Shown in pieces: positions 15,583 through 21,614 of a DNA stretch of 23,926 nucleotides. Below the pieces are notes generated by a model that saw only the letters and a list, made by a program, of their open reading frames with translations, was not told the DNA's origin and did not search any database. Location of the stretch: positions 1-23,926 of the forward strand of contig DASVSC010000247.1 in the NCBI GenBank assembly GCA_036388295.1, in the 5' to 3' direction. The first letter of the stretch is position 1, and each line of letters starts with the position of its first letter. The DNA is from RYN-431 sp036388295. GTDB taxonomy: Bacteria > Planctomycetota > Phycisphaerae > Tepidisphaerales > Tepidisphaeraceae. A program made the position numbers and the translations under genes.

Positions 15583-17565
15583 TCACGCGGCTCGCCGACA
15601 CACGTAGCATGGCGGTTGCGTCGTCGAGCCCACGATGGACCGGTAGTCGCACGCGATCGTCAGCCACGGGTGATGTGTCCATGCATCAGTTGGTGACCGC
15701 GTGCTTTGTACTGGACACAGCGGATTTTCGGCCTTTTTCACATGGTTCTTGGTCTTGGGTGGCACGCGGGTCACCCAGCTCGGCAGTGCGACAGTGAACT
15801 CAACCGCCTTCGTCTCCATGTCCACCACGGCGGCGACGATGTAGCTGAGGACCAGATCACGCAGCGGCGCGACCGGTAGAGTGAGTAATTGCTGGCTGTC
15901 ACCGGCCAGCACGGCCAAGGCGTGATCGACCACCTGATCCGCCGGTCGCTGGTCGGTCGCGACCGTTTGCCTCGCCCGCTTCAGCTGGGCCTCGATCGTG
16001 TTGCGCCGCTTGCCGAGGCGGTCCAGTTCGTCGGCAGCCGCCGTGAGGGCCGCGCCCTTGAGGGCCTTCACCGTGGTGGTGATCTGAAGATCGATCTCCT
16101 CCGCCTCGGCTACTAAGGCGTTCACATCGATGTTGCTCAGGACCGTCTCCCGACGCTGCTCTTGCAGCATCGCCCTCAGGCGGCTTCGCAGGTCGGGGGC
16201 CTCTATGAGAAGGTCCGCCAGCGTCTTCACCGCGGCTTCGTGGAGTACGTCCGCGCGAATCAGCCGGTTGTAGATGCTGCCCTTGAGCGGCTTTCTCAAC
16301 TTGGGGTGACAATAGCACGGCACGGTCGAGCCTTCGCGGCCGCTGAGCGTGCCACGAAGAACTGCGTCATCCTGTTTGGCCTGCAGCATGCCGCTAAACA
16401 GGTAGTCGCTGGCGGGGTGAGCGTTCGTTTTGCGCTTCGGTCGCGTCGGGTCGGCCCGTTCGGACCAGAGTCTGGCGTGATCGGCGATCGCCAGGTCGCG
16501 CACGTCCCTTGGCAGGAAGCCGTACATGTACGGCTGGTCGATCCGGTCCCAGTCTTCCTGCGGGTTGAGCTTGGGCGCGAAGGTCTTTTTCAGGACCAGT
16601 TCGACTTCATCCCTGTTCAGAGGGACATACCCGAGTGTCTTGTCGCCTTTGAAGAATCGGCCGCTGTGGGTGCGGTCGTTGAAGGTGACGCCGGTGTACG
16701 CCTCGTGCTCGTAGATGATCTGCACCTGACGCTGCGACCAATCATGGCCTTGCGGCGACAGAATGCGGTGGCGGTTGAGGAACTCGGCGATCCGGCGGCC
16801 ACGCCAGCCGCGCTTGTACCGCAGGTAGAAGATGATTCGCACGACCCGCATCTGCTCGGGGTCGCCGGGGATCAGCAGCGAGTACTCGATCCGCTGCTTC
16901 CTGAACCGGTGGCGACTCTTCTTGCCGACCGTGCCGAAGCGGCCGATGATCTCGCCGCTCTTGTAGTCGACTTGCTCCTGTCGTCCGTCCTCCAGATTGC
17001 GGATAAAGAACTTCGGCCGGTCTTCCTCGCTCAGGTACAGGCGGTGGCAGCCGAAGGAGGTCGGGCCCGCGGTGCGGAAGAAGCCCGTCCTCTTGGCCTT
17101 GCTCTGGCCTTGCCTGCTCCGCTGGCCGGTGGTGATGGTGGCTTCTTTGGCCGATTCGTACTTGAGCACCCGCACGACCGGGTCGTACGGACGGCTGACG
17201 CCCTCGTCACCGGCGAAGAAGACCCGCAGGCCGTGGCGTTTGGCCTCGTGTTCGAGCCACACCCCGTGCTCGCCGCCGCTGCGGCTGGCCCGGTCCTCAA
17301 TCTGCCAAGCAATTACGTCAAAATCGTCGTCCGTCTCCTTGCGACGGAAAAGCTCCTGAATGATCTCGGTGATCCGCTGCGGTGCGGAAGCGGCGACGCC
17401 GTCGAGCAGCTTGTTGTCGACGTACTTCAGCCCCACGCGCTCAAGCTCGAGCAGCATAAAATCGACCTGTGCCGCGGTCGAGGCCGTTCCCTTATCGTCT
17501 TTGCTTTGCCGCGCGACGATGATCGCCCGCAGCCCGTCCCACTTCCCCTTCGATGGTGTCTCCAT
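15583..17565 (-). CDS. Large serine recombinase (site-specific recombinase/integrase)
   Basis: A 660-residue protein, the length of large serine integrases. The N-terminal resolvase domain has IIVARQSKDD, with the catalytic Ser at residue 21 and the accompanying Arg at 19, and IAWQIEDRASRS at about 85-96 with the active-site arginines. The Recombinase domain follows (about 175-330: GPTSFGCHRLYL, RRIAEFLNRHRILSPQG, IIYEHEAYTGVTFNDR). In the place of the zinc ribbon (YLFSGMLQAKQDDAVLRGT) the usual CxxC is absent and only CYCH remains. A Glu/Arg/Ala-rich coiled coil lies at about 490-570, and LVLSYIVAAVVDMETKAVEF is a usual late strand. About 60 residues after LPSWVTRV are unassigned. The ATG overlaps the upstream small gene by 74 bases and is preceded by an AGGGGG-like site. 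Confidence 0.9.
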   Translation of the reverse strand: METPSKGKWDGLRAIIVARQSKDDKGTASTAAQVDFMLLELERVGLKYVDNKLLDGVAASAPQRITEIIQELFRRKETDDDFDVIAWQIEDRASRSGGEHGVWLEHEAKRHGLRVFFAGDEGVSRPYDPVVRVLKYESAKEATITTGQRSRQGQSKAKRTGFFRTAGPTSFGCHRLYLSEEDRPKFFIRNLEDGRQEQVDYKSGEIIGRFGTVGKKSRHRFRKQRIEYSLLIPGDPEQMRVVRIIFYLRYKRGWRGRRIAEFLNRHRILSPQGHDWSQRQVQIIYEHEAYTGVTFNDRTHSGRFFKGDKTLGYVPLNRDEVELVLKKTFAPKLNPQEDWDRIDQPYMYGFLPRDVRDLAIADHARLWSERADPTRPKRKTNAHPASDYLFSGMLQAKQDDAVLRGTLSGREGSTVPCYCHPKLRKPLKGSIYNRLIRADVLHEAAVKTLADLLIEAPDLRSRLRAMLQEQRRETVLSNIDVNALVAEAEEIDLQITTTVKALKGAALTAAADELDRLGKRRNTIEAQLKRARQTVATDQRPADQVVDHALAVLAGDSQQLLTLPVAPLRDLVLSYIVAAVVDMETKAVEFTVALPSWVTRVPPKTKNHVKKAENPLCPVQSTRSPTDAWTHHPWLTIACDYRSIVGSTTQPPCYVCRRAA

Positions 17566-17710
17566 CTGGTTCCCCCTGATGCGGGCGGTCGAGTTTCTTG
17601 ATTAACTCAACCAGCAGCGCGTCTGCCGCCCGCAAAAACGACGCCTGCTGCTCGGCCGTCATCGCGCGGTACGCGAAGCGCGGCTCTGCTCTGTTCTTGC
17701 GGTGAGGCAC
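17492..17710 (-). CDS. Small protein of unknown function, coupled to the serine recombinase
   Basis: A 72-codon frame starts at GTG with GAGGAG six bases upstream, the best ribosome binding site of this region, and overlaps the first 74 bases of the recombinase gene in another frame. The product is very basic at both ends, with a helical middle (MTAEQQASFLRAADALLVEL) and no known domain that I recognise. The last 25 residues are read in the recombinase-overlapping part and are Arg-rich. Close coupling suggests a regulator or accessory factor made with the recombinase. The alternative is a leader frame whose translation merely controls the recombinase start. Confidence 0.55.
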   Translation of the reverse strand: MPHRKNRAEPRFAYRAMTAEQQASFLRAADALLVELIKKLDRPHQGEPDGDTIEGEVGRAAGDHRRAAKQRR

Positions 17711-17716
17711 GAGAAG

Positions 17717-17722
17717 CTCCTC
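17717..17722 (-). promoter_or_regulatory. Ribosome binding site of the small coupled gene
   Basis: On the minus strand GAGGAG stands six bases before the GTG at 17710. This decides the start of the 72-codon gene and supports that it is translated. Confidence 0.6.
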
Positions 17723-17751
17723 TAAATATGTTCAGTTCGTTTTTCTGCCCG

Positions 17752-18075
17752 TCAGATCACGTCGTCATCAGCCACTGTGCAGACGTTGGCAACGGTCAGA
17801 CCTTCGGTGACTTGTCTGCTTAACAATTCGATCAGCCGCTCGGCCTCACCTTCCGTAAACTGCTTCTGAATGAAGGCCGAGAGGTCGGGGATCGACCATC
17901 GGCCACTGTCGCCGTCGAGATCGATGATCTCGCCCGCCATCAAGCGATAGCATTTGAGGGCAAACGCGTCGAAGAGCGAGGCGTCGACCGCGATGCCGCC
18001 GTCGTCGAGACGTTCGATGATCTCGGGGCTGTCGAATCGGTCACTGCTCACGATGACGGCGGCGGGTTCATCCAC
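17752..18075 (-). CDS. Hypothetical protein, possibly 5'-truncated or frameshifted
   Basis: From a GTG the product is 107 acidic residues with SSDRFDSPEIIERLDDGG, FDAFALKCYRLMAGEIIDL and IPDLSAFIQKQFTEGEAERL; no family is recognised. Protein-like sequence continues upstream in frame (RDEHELKLGVVGVDEPAAV) to a TGA at 18142 without a normal start. An ATG at 18185 in a neighbouring frame (MTMGDVRPDRDAPRDPPRAL) runs into the same region, so a one-base indel near 18110-18120 may have split one gene of about 135-145 codons. No strong ribosome binding site precedes GTG 18075. The gene ends 41 bases before the small gene and the serine recombinase, all on the minus strand, so the three may form one transcription unit. 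Confidence 0.55.
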   Translation of the reverse strand: MDEPAAVIVSSDRFDSPEIIERLDDGGIAVDASLFDAFALKCYRLMAGEIIDLDGDSGRWSIPDLSAFIQKQFTEGEAERLIELLSRQVTEGLTVANVCTVADDDVI

Positions 18076-18213
18076 GCCGACGACGCCGAGCTTCAGTTCG
18101 TGCTCGTCGCGGGTGGCGTGTCGCGAAGTGCACGCGGCGGATCACGTGGCGCGTCGCGGTCCGGTCTCACATCGCCCATCGTCATGGCCGCCCGGTCGCC
18201 TGAAAAAGCCTCA

Positions 18214-18233
18214 CTAGAGCGGGCCGAGTTCAG
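18214..18233 (+). repeat. Left terminal inverted repeat of the IS630 element
   Basis: CTAGAGCGGGCCGAGTTCAG matches the complement of the right end in 17 of 20 positions. The TA at the second and third base is the target dinucleotide. Confidence 0.85.
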
Positions 18234-18272
18234 GTCTAGCGCCTGGACCTGATGATCGTTACCGTGTTGGCC

Positions 18273-19207
18273 ATGAAGGCCTACTCGGTGGACCTGCGTC
18301 GCCGCGTTCTGGCTGCTTGCGATGCGGGGCAGCCGACGCTGGCGGTCGCCCGCAGGTTCGACGTCAGCCCGGCATGGGTCCGCCGCCTCAAGCAGCACCG
18401 ACGCGAACGCGACGGCGACATCGCCCCGAGGCCCGGCGGCGGCTCCCGCGGGTGCAAGATCGACCGCGGCCGTCTGGCCGAACTCGTGAAGCAGCAGCCC
18501 GACGCCACGCCGGTGGAACTGCGGGACCGGCTCGGCGTGGTCGTCACCCCGTGGGCGGTCGGCCTGGCGTTGCGGCAATTGAAGCTCACGTACAAAAAAA
18601 GTCGGTCCACGCCGCCGAGCAGGACCGGTCCGACGTTGCCGAAGCGCGGGCGGCGTGGCGCGTGAGCCAGTGCGGGCTCGACCCAGCGAAGCTGGTCTTC
18701 ATCGACGAGACTTGGGCCAAGACCAACATGACACGGCTGCGGGGCCGTGCCCCGGGGGGCGAGCGGCTGGTGGCCAAAGTCCCACACGGGCACTGGCACA
18801 CGACCACGCTGGTGGTGGCCCTGGACTGCCGCGGTGTGCGGTGCTCGGCGACGCTCGACGGGGCGGTCGACCGCGCTGCGTTCGAAGCGTTCGTCGATCA
18901 GGTGCTCGTGCCGCAGCTGTCGCCGGGCGACGTGGTCGTGATGGACAACCTCTCCAGCCATAAGGGCCCGCGGGTGCGGCAGTCGATCGAAGCCGCCCGG
19001 GCCAGGCTCCTGTACCTGCCGCCGTACTCACCGGACCTGAACCCGATCGAGATGGCCTTCAGCAAGCTCAAGCAGCTGCTGCGATCGACAGGCCATCGGA
19101 CGATGACCGCCTTGTGGTCCGACGTGCAACGCATGCTCGATCGCGTCACGACCAGTGATGCCTGTGGCTACTTCAGACACTGCGGGTATACGCTACAGCT
19201 GAAGTAG
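18273..19207 (+). CDS. IS630-family transposase, two overlapping frames joined by a -1 shift
   Basis: The first frame starts at ATG 18273 (ATG 18252 is also possible) with MKAYSVDLRRRVLAACDAGQ, then an HTH region ARRFDVSPAWVRRLKQHRR and a second one ending AVGLALRQLKLTYKK; it runs on to 18665 without homology. The second frame takes over at the A7 run at 18594-18600 and carries the DDE catalytic domain: FIDETWAKTNM, VVMDNLSSHKGPR and LPPYSPDLNPIEMAFSKLK, with the two Asp and the final Glu present. Its stop lies inside the right terminal repeat. All catalytic parts are intact, so a -1 ribosomal frameshift or transcript slippage at the A run could give a full protein of about 310 residues. Loss of one base is the plain alternative. 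Confidence 0.85.
18594..18600 (+). other. A7 slippery run at the transposase frame change
   Basis: Seven adenines read as AAA AAA A in the first frame. Both frames stay collinear with the IS630 protein only if the reading frame moves back by one base here. Programmed -1 frameshifting on A-rich runs is established for several IS families. Confidence 0.6.
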
Positions 19208-19218
19208 GCCTGCTCTAG
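19199..19218 (+). repeat. Right terminal inverted repeat of the IS630 element
   Basis: CTGAAGTAGGCCTGCTCTAG is the partner of the left end. It contains the transposase stop codon (TAG at 19205) and the target TA near its outer end. Confidence 0.85.
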
Positions 19219-19235
19219 CCACCCCGAAGGTCACC

Positions 19236-19254
19236 GCCGTGCTACGAGCACGGC
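19236..19254. repeat. Short perfect hairpin
   Basis: An eight-base-pair stem (GCCGTGCT/AGCACGGC) with an ACG loop, starting 18 bases after the IS630 right end. There is no T-run on either side, so it may be an operator or a structure in RNA rather than a terminator. Confidence 0.5.
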
Positions 19255-19370
19255 AGATCGCTGCCACAGGCGATCGGACTCGTGTCGGTGACCGGTCGCG
19301 CCGGTCGTGGGCAGTCATGCCCAAGCCATCGACGCGATATTCACTTGCCAAAGAGCGAGAACTGCGAAGC

Positions 19371-19396
19371 CGCCGACCGGCCTGAGCCGGCCGGCG
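19371..19396. repeat. GC-rich hairpin upstream of the HTH gene
   Basis: CGCCGACCGGC and GCCGGCCGGCG form an 11-base-pair stem with one mismatch and a CTGA loop. It is followed by CTGCGTTTA, a weak T-stretch, so a terminator on the + strand is possible but not convincing. Confidence 0.5.
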
Positions 19397-19659
19397 CTGC
19401 GTTTATGGTGGGGAGCTTAGCCCGCTACATTCACTGGCCTAGTCTGGTTCAATGTTCATCACTTCGTGCCAAGCTTCAGGCAGTGCGCGCGACGCGGCTC
19501 GTCAGAGGATGCCTAGGAATCCTAAGTCGCATTAGCGTGTCGCACAGGATCGATCCGTTTCCTTTGGTCGATGGAAATCGTGTGCAGCGATTCGGTCGGC
19601 ATGAGTCGGACGGGTGTCCGACGCCGAACCGGATCTCGGTGCACGTACCAAGGAATGCA

Positions 19660-19854
19660 ATGGACAAAGGATTCGACGGCAGTGTTACAATGCTGCTCAA
19701 CGTCACGCAGGTGGCCCGGCAACTGGGCGTAAGCACACGAACCGTCTGGCGGTTGGTCAGCGGCCGCCAACTGGCGCAGCCGGTGGTGATCAGTCGGTGC
19801 AAGCGCTGGCATCGGAACGATGTCGACGCGTTCGTAAACTCACTGAAAAACTAG
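19660..19854 (+). CDS. Excisionase-like helix-turn-helix DNA-binding protein
   Basis: The start is the ATG at 19660 with AAGGA five bases upstream; an ATG at 19690 lacks such a site. The 64-residue product consists almost only of a winged HTH of the AlpA/excisionase type: LLNVTQVARQLGVSTRTVWR is the HTH, followed by LVSGRQLAQPVVISRCKRWH (wing) and the final RNDVDAFVNSLK helix. Proteins of this type bind att sites to direct excision, or regulate the neighbouring integrase. It ends 24 bases before the tyrosine integrase on the same strand, so they form an operon. The frame stays open far upstream but that part is unlikely to be coding. Confidence 0.8.
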   Translation: MDKGFDGSVTMLLNVTQVARQLGVSTRTVWRLVSGRQLAQPVVISRCKRWHRNDVDAFVNSLKN

Positions 19855-19878
19855 ATCGCCGCAGGTTGGGAGCAGACC

Positions 19879-21405
19879 ATGGCCTCAGTATTTAAGCGCG
19901 ACGGAGACAAAGGGAAGAAGGGCGTGAAGTGGATCGCCAGCTGGTTCGACGCCGAGCGGGGCGTCTGGAAGCAGACGACCGCGTACACCGACCGCGGCCA
20001 GTCGTTCGCGATGGCGCAGCGGCTGGAGCAGGAAAGCGCCGCGAAGCGGGAAGGGTTTAACTGCAACGTCCGGGACGAATCGCTCAAGCCGATGGAGGAT
20101 CAGCTGCGGGAATACATCACGCACGTGGTGTCGAACGGCAGCGACCCGACGTACGTATCGCAACTGGAGCGTCGCATCCGCCGCGTGTTGACCGCGATCA
20201 AAGCGGGGCGGTGGATCGACATCGACGCCGGCCGATATCAGGCGGTCATGCTGGAGATGCGGTCGATCCGCGGCTTTGAGAAAACGGGCGGACTGCTCTC
20301 GGTGACGACCCGCAACGAATACCTCAACAGCATGAAGGGCTTCACCAAGTGGGCCAAGGACCGGCGGAAGATCGAGCACGACCCACTGGTTTGCCTGTCG
20401 CAGACCGATGAGAAGGATTCGGACAAGGTGCACCCGCGGCGGGCGTTGTCGGTCGACCAGATCGTGCAACTGCTCGATGCGGCGTTGCGCCGGCCGGAGA
20501 CCGAGGTGTTGACCCTCCGTACGGGCAAGAAGAAGGGCCAGCTCGGGGCGAAGGTGCGGCCGAAGATTTTGGCCAGGGCGCGGCAGACGGGCATCGATCG
20601 GCGGATGGCGTATTTGCTGGCGATCTGGACCGGTTTGCGACGCTCGGAACTGGGGCAGCTGGAATGGCGCGATCTGATGCTCGACGCGACGACGCCGTAC
20701 ATTCAGCTCCGCGCCGAAATCACCAAGGCCAAGCGGGCGGACGTATTGCCGCTGCACCCGCAGGCGGTCGAGGAATTGCTGGCGTACCGCGCCCATCGGC
20801 CGGCTGTGGCGGGGCGGGTTCTGCCCGGCATGCCGACGATGAAGGTGCTGAAGGCCGACCTGGCCTGCGCCGGCATTGAATACGGCGACCGGGAACTCGG
20901 CTTCGCCGACCTGCACGCCCAGCGGACGACGCTGAACATGATGCTGGCCGGGCAGGGGATTGATTCGCGGGTGCGACAGGCGCAGCTGCGACACACCGAC
21001 CCGCGGCTGACTGAAGACACGTACTTCGACCGCAGCCTGTTCGTGAAGCCGCAGGCGGAAGCGCTCGGCCGGGCGGCCGCCATTCCGACGACATCGCCGC
21101 TGGCCGAACCGGGTCCGCCCGTCGCCCGCGAAGAGGCGGCCGGGCCGGTCGGAGGAGCCGAACAGCCACCGTCTTTCTCACAATTAGCTCACAATGGCGG
21201 CGGCCCAACGGGTCTTTTTGGATCCCGGCCGGTCACAGACGACCGACGCGAAGGCGATGGCTTAGGCGCGGAACGAGATTCGGGAAACACGCAAAATCAG
21301 GCTGATTTTGGCACCAAAAGACACGACCCGGCGTCGTGTGACGCCGGGTCGAATCGCAAGCGGGTGATGAGGGTCGAACTCACGACATTCACGTTGGCAA
21401 CGTGA
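19879..21405 (+). CDS. Tyrosine recombinase / integrase ending inside tRNA-Gly
   Basis: A 508-residue protein from ATG 19879 with GGGAG upstream. The N-terminal part (MASVFKRDGDKGKKGVKWIA) is an arm-binding beta domain, about 70-170 is the SAM-like core-binding domain, and 185-385 is the catalytic domain. Catalytic residues are R254 in WTGLRRSELGQLEW, a Lys in EITKAKR, H346 and R349 in LHAQRTT, H372 in LRHTDP and the nucleophile Y382 in TYFD. The conserved fold ends near residue 390. About 115 residues of Pro/Gly/Ala-rich tail follow, and the last 15 or so (NRKRVMRVELTTFTLAT) are encoded by the antisense strand of the tRNA-Gly gene. This is the usual sign of an integrase that inserts at a tRNA 3' end, seen here in the integrated state. 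Confidence 0.9.
   Translation: MASVFKRDGDKGKKGVKWIASWFDAERGVWKQTTAYTDRGQSFAMAQRLEQESAAKREGFNCNVRDESLKPMEDQLREYITHVVSNGSDPTYVSQLERRIRRVLTAIKAGRWIDIDAGRYQAVMLEMRSIRGFEKTGGLLSVTTRNEYLNSMKGFTKWAKDRRKIEHDPLVCLSQTDEKDSDKVHPRRALSVDQIVQLLDAALRRPETEVLTLRTGKKKGQLGAKVRPKILARARQTGIDRRMAYLLAIWTGLRRSELGQLEWRDLMLDATTPYIQLRAEITKAKRADVLPLHPQAVEELLAYRAHRPAVAGRVLPGMPTMKVLKADLACAGIEYGDRELGFADLHAQRTTLNMMLAGQGIDSRVRQAQLRHTDPRLTEDTYFDRSLFVKPQAEALGRAAAIPTTSPLAEPGPPVAREEAAGPVGGAEQPPSFSQLAHNGGGPTGLFGSRPVTDDRREGDGLGAERDSGNTQNQADFGTKRHDPASCDAGSNRKRVMRVELTTFTLAT
21317..21351 (-). terminator. Rho-independent terminator of the tRNA operon
   Basis: A ten-base-pair GC-rich stem (21324-21333 with 21342-21351) lies seven bases past the tRNA-Gly 3' end on the minus strand. 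It is followed on that strand by TGTCTTTT. It sits inside the integrase tail-coding sequence of the other strand. Confidence 0.7.
21359..21405. other. Probable attachment site (att) of the integrative element in tRNA-Gly
   Basis: The overlap between the integrase 3' end and the 3' half of tRNA-Gly marks one junction of the element. The core should lie in the tRNA 3' half (T arm to acceptor end), which is restored from the element's copy on insertion. A second copy of this sequence should lie at the far end of the element. I found only short matches of up to about 9 bases elsewhere in the window, so the other end is probably outside it. Confidence 0.5.
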
Positions 21406-21430
21406 CGCTCTACCACTGAGCTACACCCGC
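21359..21430 (-). tRNA. tRNA-Gly (anticodon GCC)
   Basis: Seventy-two bases on the minus strand fold as a full cloverleaf: acceptor GCGGGTG/CACCCGC, D arm AGCTCAGTGGTAGAGC, anticodon stem CACGT/ACGTG with loop TTGCCAA (anticodon GCC), T arm GTGAGTTCGACCCTCAT, discriminator T. CCA is not encoded. The 3' half overlaps the end of the integrase frame on the opposite strand, so the gene was kept intact by integration. Confidence 0.95.
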
Positions 21431-21498
21431 GTCTAACTGACCGGCCGGGGCCGGGCCAAACATCTTACCGTCGACGGCCGGAACCGCAAGCGGAAGAA

Positions 21499-21572
21499 TG
21501 GCTCCTACAGGGCTCGAACCTGTGACCTCTACCGTGTCATGGTAGCGCTCTAGCCAACTGAGCTAAGGAACC
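21499..21572 (-). tRNA. tRNA-Val (anticodon GAC)
   Basis: Seventy-four bases on the minus strand form a full cloverleaf: acceptor GGTTCCT/AGGAGCC with one G-T pair, D arm AGCTCAGTTGGCTAGAGC, anticodon stem CTACC/GGTAG with loop ATGACAC (anticodon GAC), T arm ending CACAGGTTCGAGCCCTGT, discriminator A. CCA is not encoded. It lies 68 bases upstream of tRNA-Gly, most likely in one transcript. Confidence 0.95.
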
Positions 21573-21584
21573 AAGTGGCCGAGC

Positions 21585-21613
21585 ACCTTACAGGAAACAG
21601 ATCGGCCATACAA
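21585..21613 (-). promoter_or_regulatory. Candidate sigma-70 promoter of the tRNA-Val/tRNA-Gly operon
   Basis: On the minus strand TTGTAT and TAAGGT are 17 bases apart, and the second hexamer ends 12 bases before the tRNA-Val 5' end. Spacing and place are good, while each hexamer matches the consensus in only three positions. It fits in the gap between the regulator gene's stop and the tRNA. Confidence 0.4.
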
Positions 21614-21614
21614 G

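Larger units (their letters stand above)
18215..19217 (+). mobile_element. IS630-family insertion sequence, about 1.0 kb
   Basis: The element is bounded by TA dinucleotides at 18215-18216 and 19216-19217, the target duplication produced by IS630/Tc1-type transposition. Imperfect terminal inverted repeats lie at both ends and one transposase split in two frames fills the interior. Removing it would join CAC-TA to GCCACC. The host sequence around it is the upstream flank of the minus-strand hypothetical gene and the non-coding stretch before the HTH/integrase genes, so no recognisable gene is cut directly. Confidence 0.88.
19219..19659. other. Non-coding stretch before the HTH/integrase operon
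   Basis: About 440 bases without a gene. An open frame runs through it from 19282 into the HTH gene, but this part has no conserved sequence. It holds two clear hairpins (19236-19254 and 19371-19396) and a weaker GACCGG/CCGGTC repeat near 19290-19306. As the region upstream of an excisionase-like gene and integrase it would be expected to contain their promoter and perhaps recombinase binding sites; no promoter stands out. Confidence 0.45.

Noticed and set aside
15667..15675. Nine-base match to the tRNA-Gly 3' end (CGGGTGATG) as a possible second att site
   Set aside because: Nine bases are expected by chance in a window of this size, and the match does not extend; it lies inside the recombinase tail.
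16162..17601. 479-codon open frame on the + strand
   Set aside because: It is fully antisense to the serine recombinase, whose motifs are unmistakable. Long antisense frames are expected in GC-rich coding DNA and its translation shows no domain.
19885..20994. 369-codon open frame on the minus strand
   Set aside because: Antisense shadow of the tyrosine integrase, with an Arg/His/Pro-rich translation and no recognisable domain.
21292..21319. AT-rich inverted repeats (CAAAATC/GATTTTG and TTTTGG/CCAAAA) near the integrase end
   Set aside because: They are short and within the integrase tail. They may help the neighbouring terminator, but a separate regulatory role or a sigma-54 promoter (TTGGCAC-like) lacks the -12 part.
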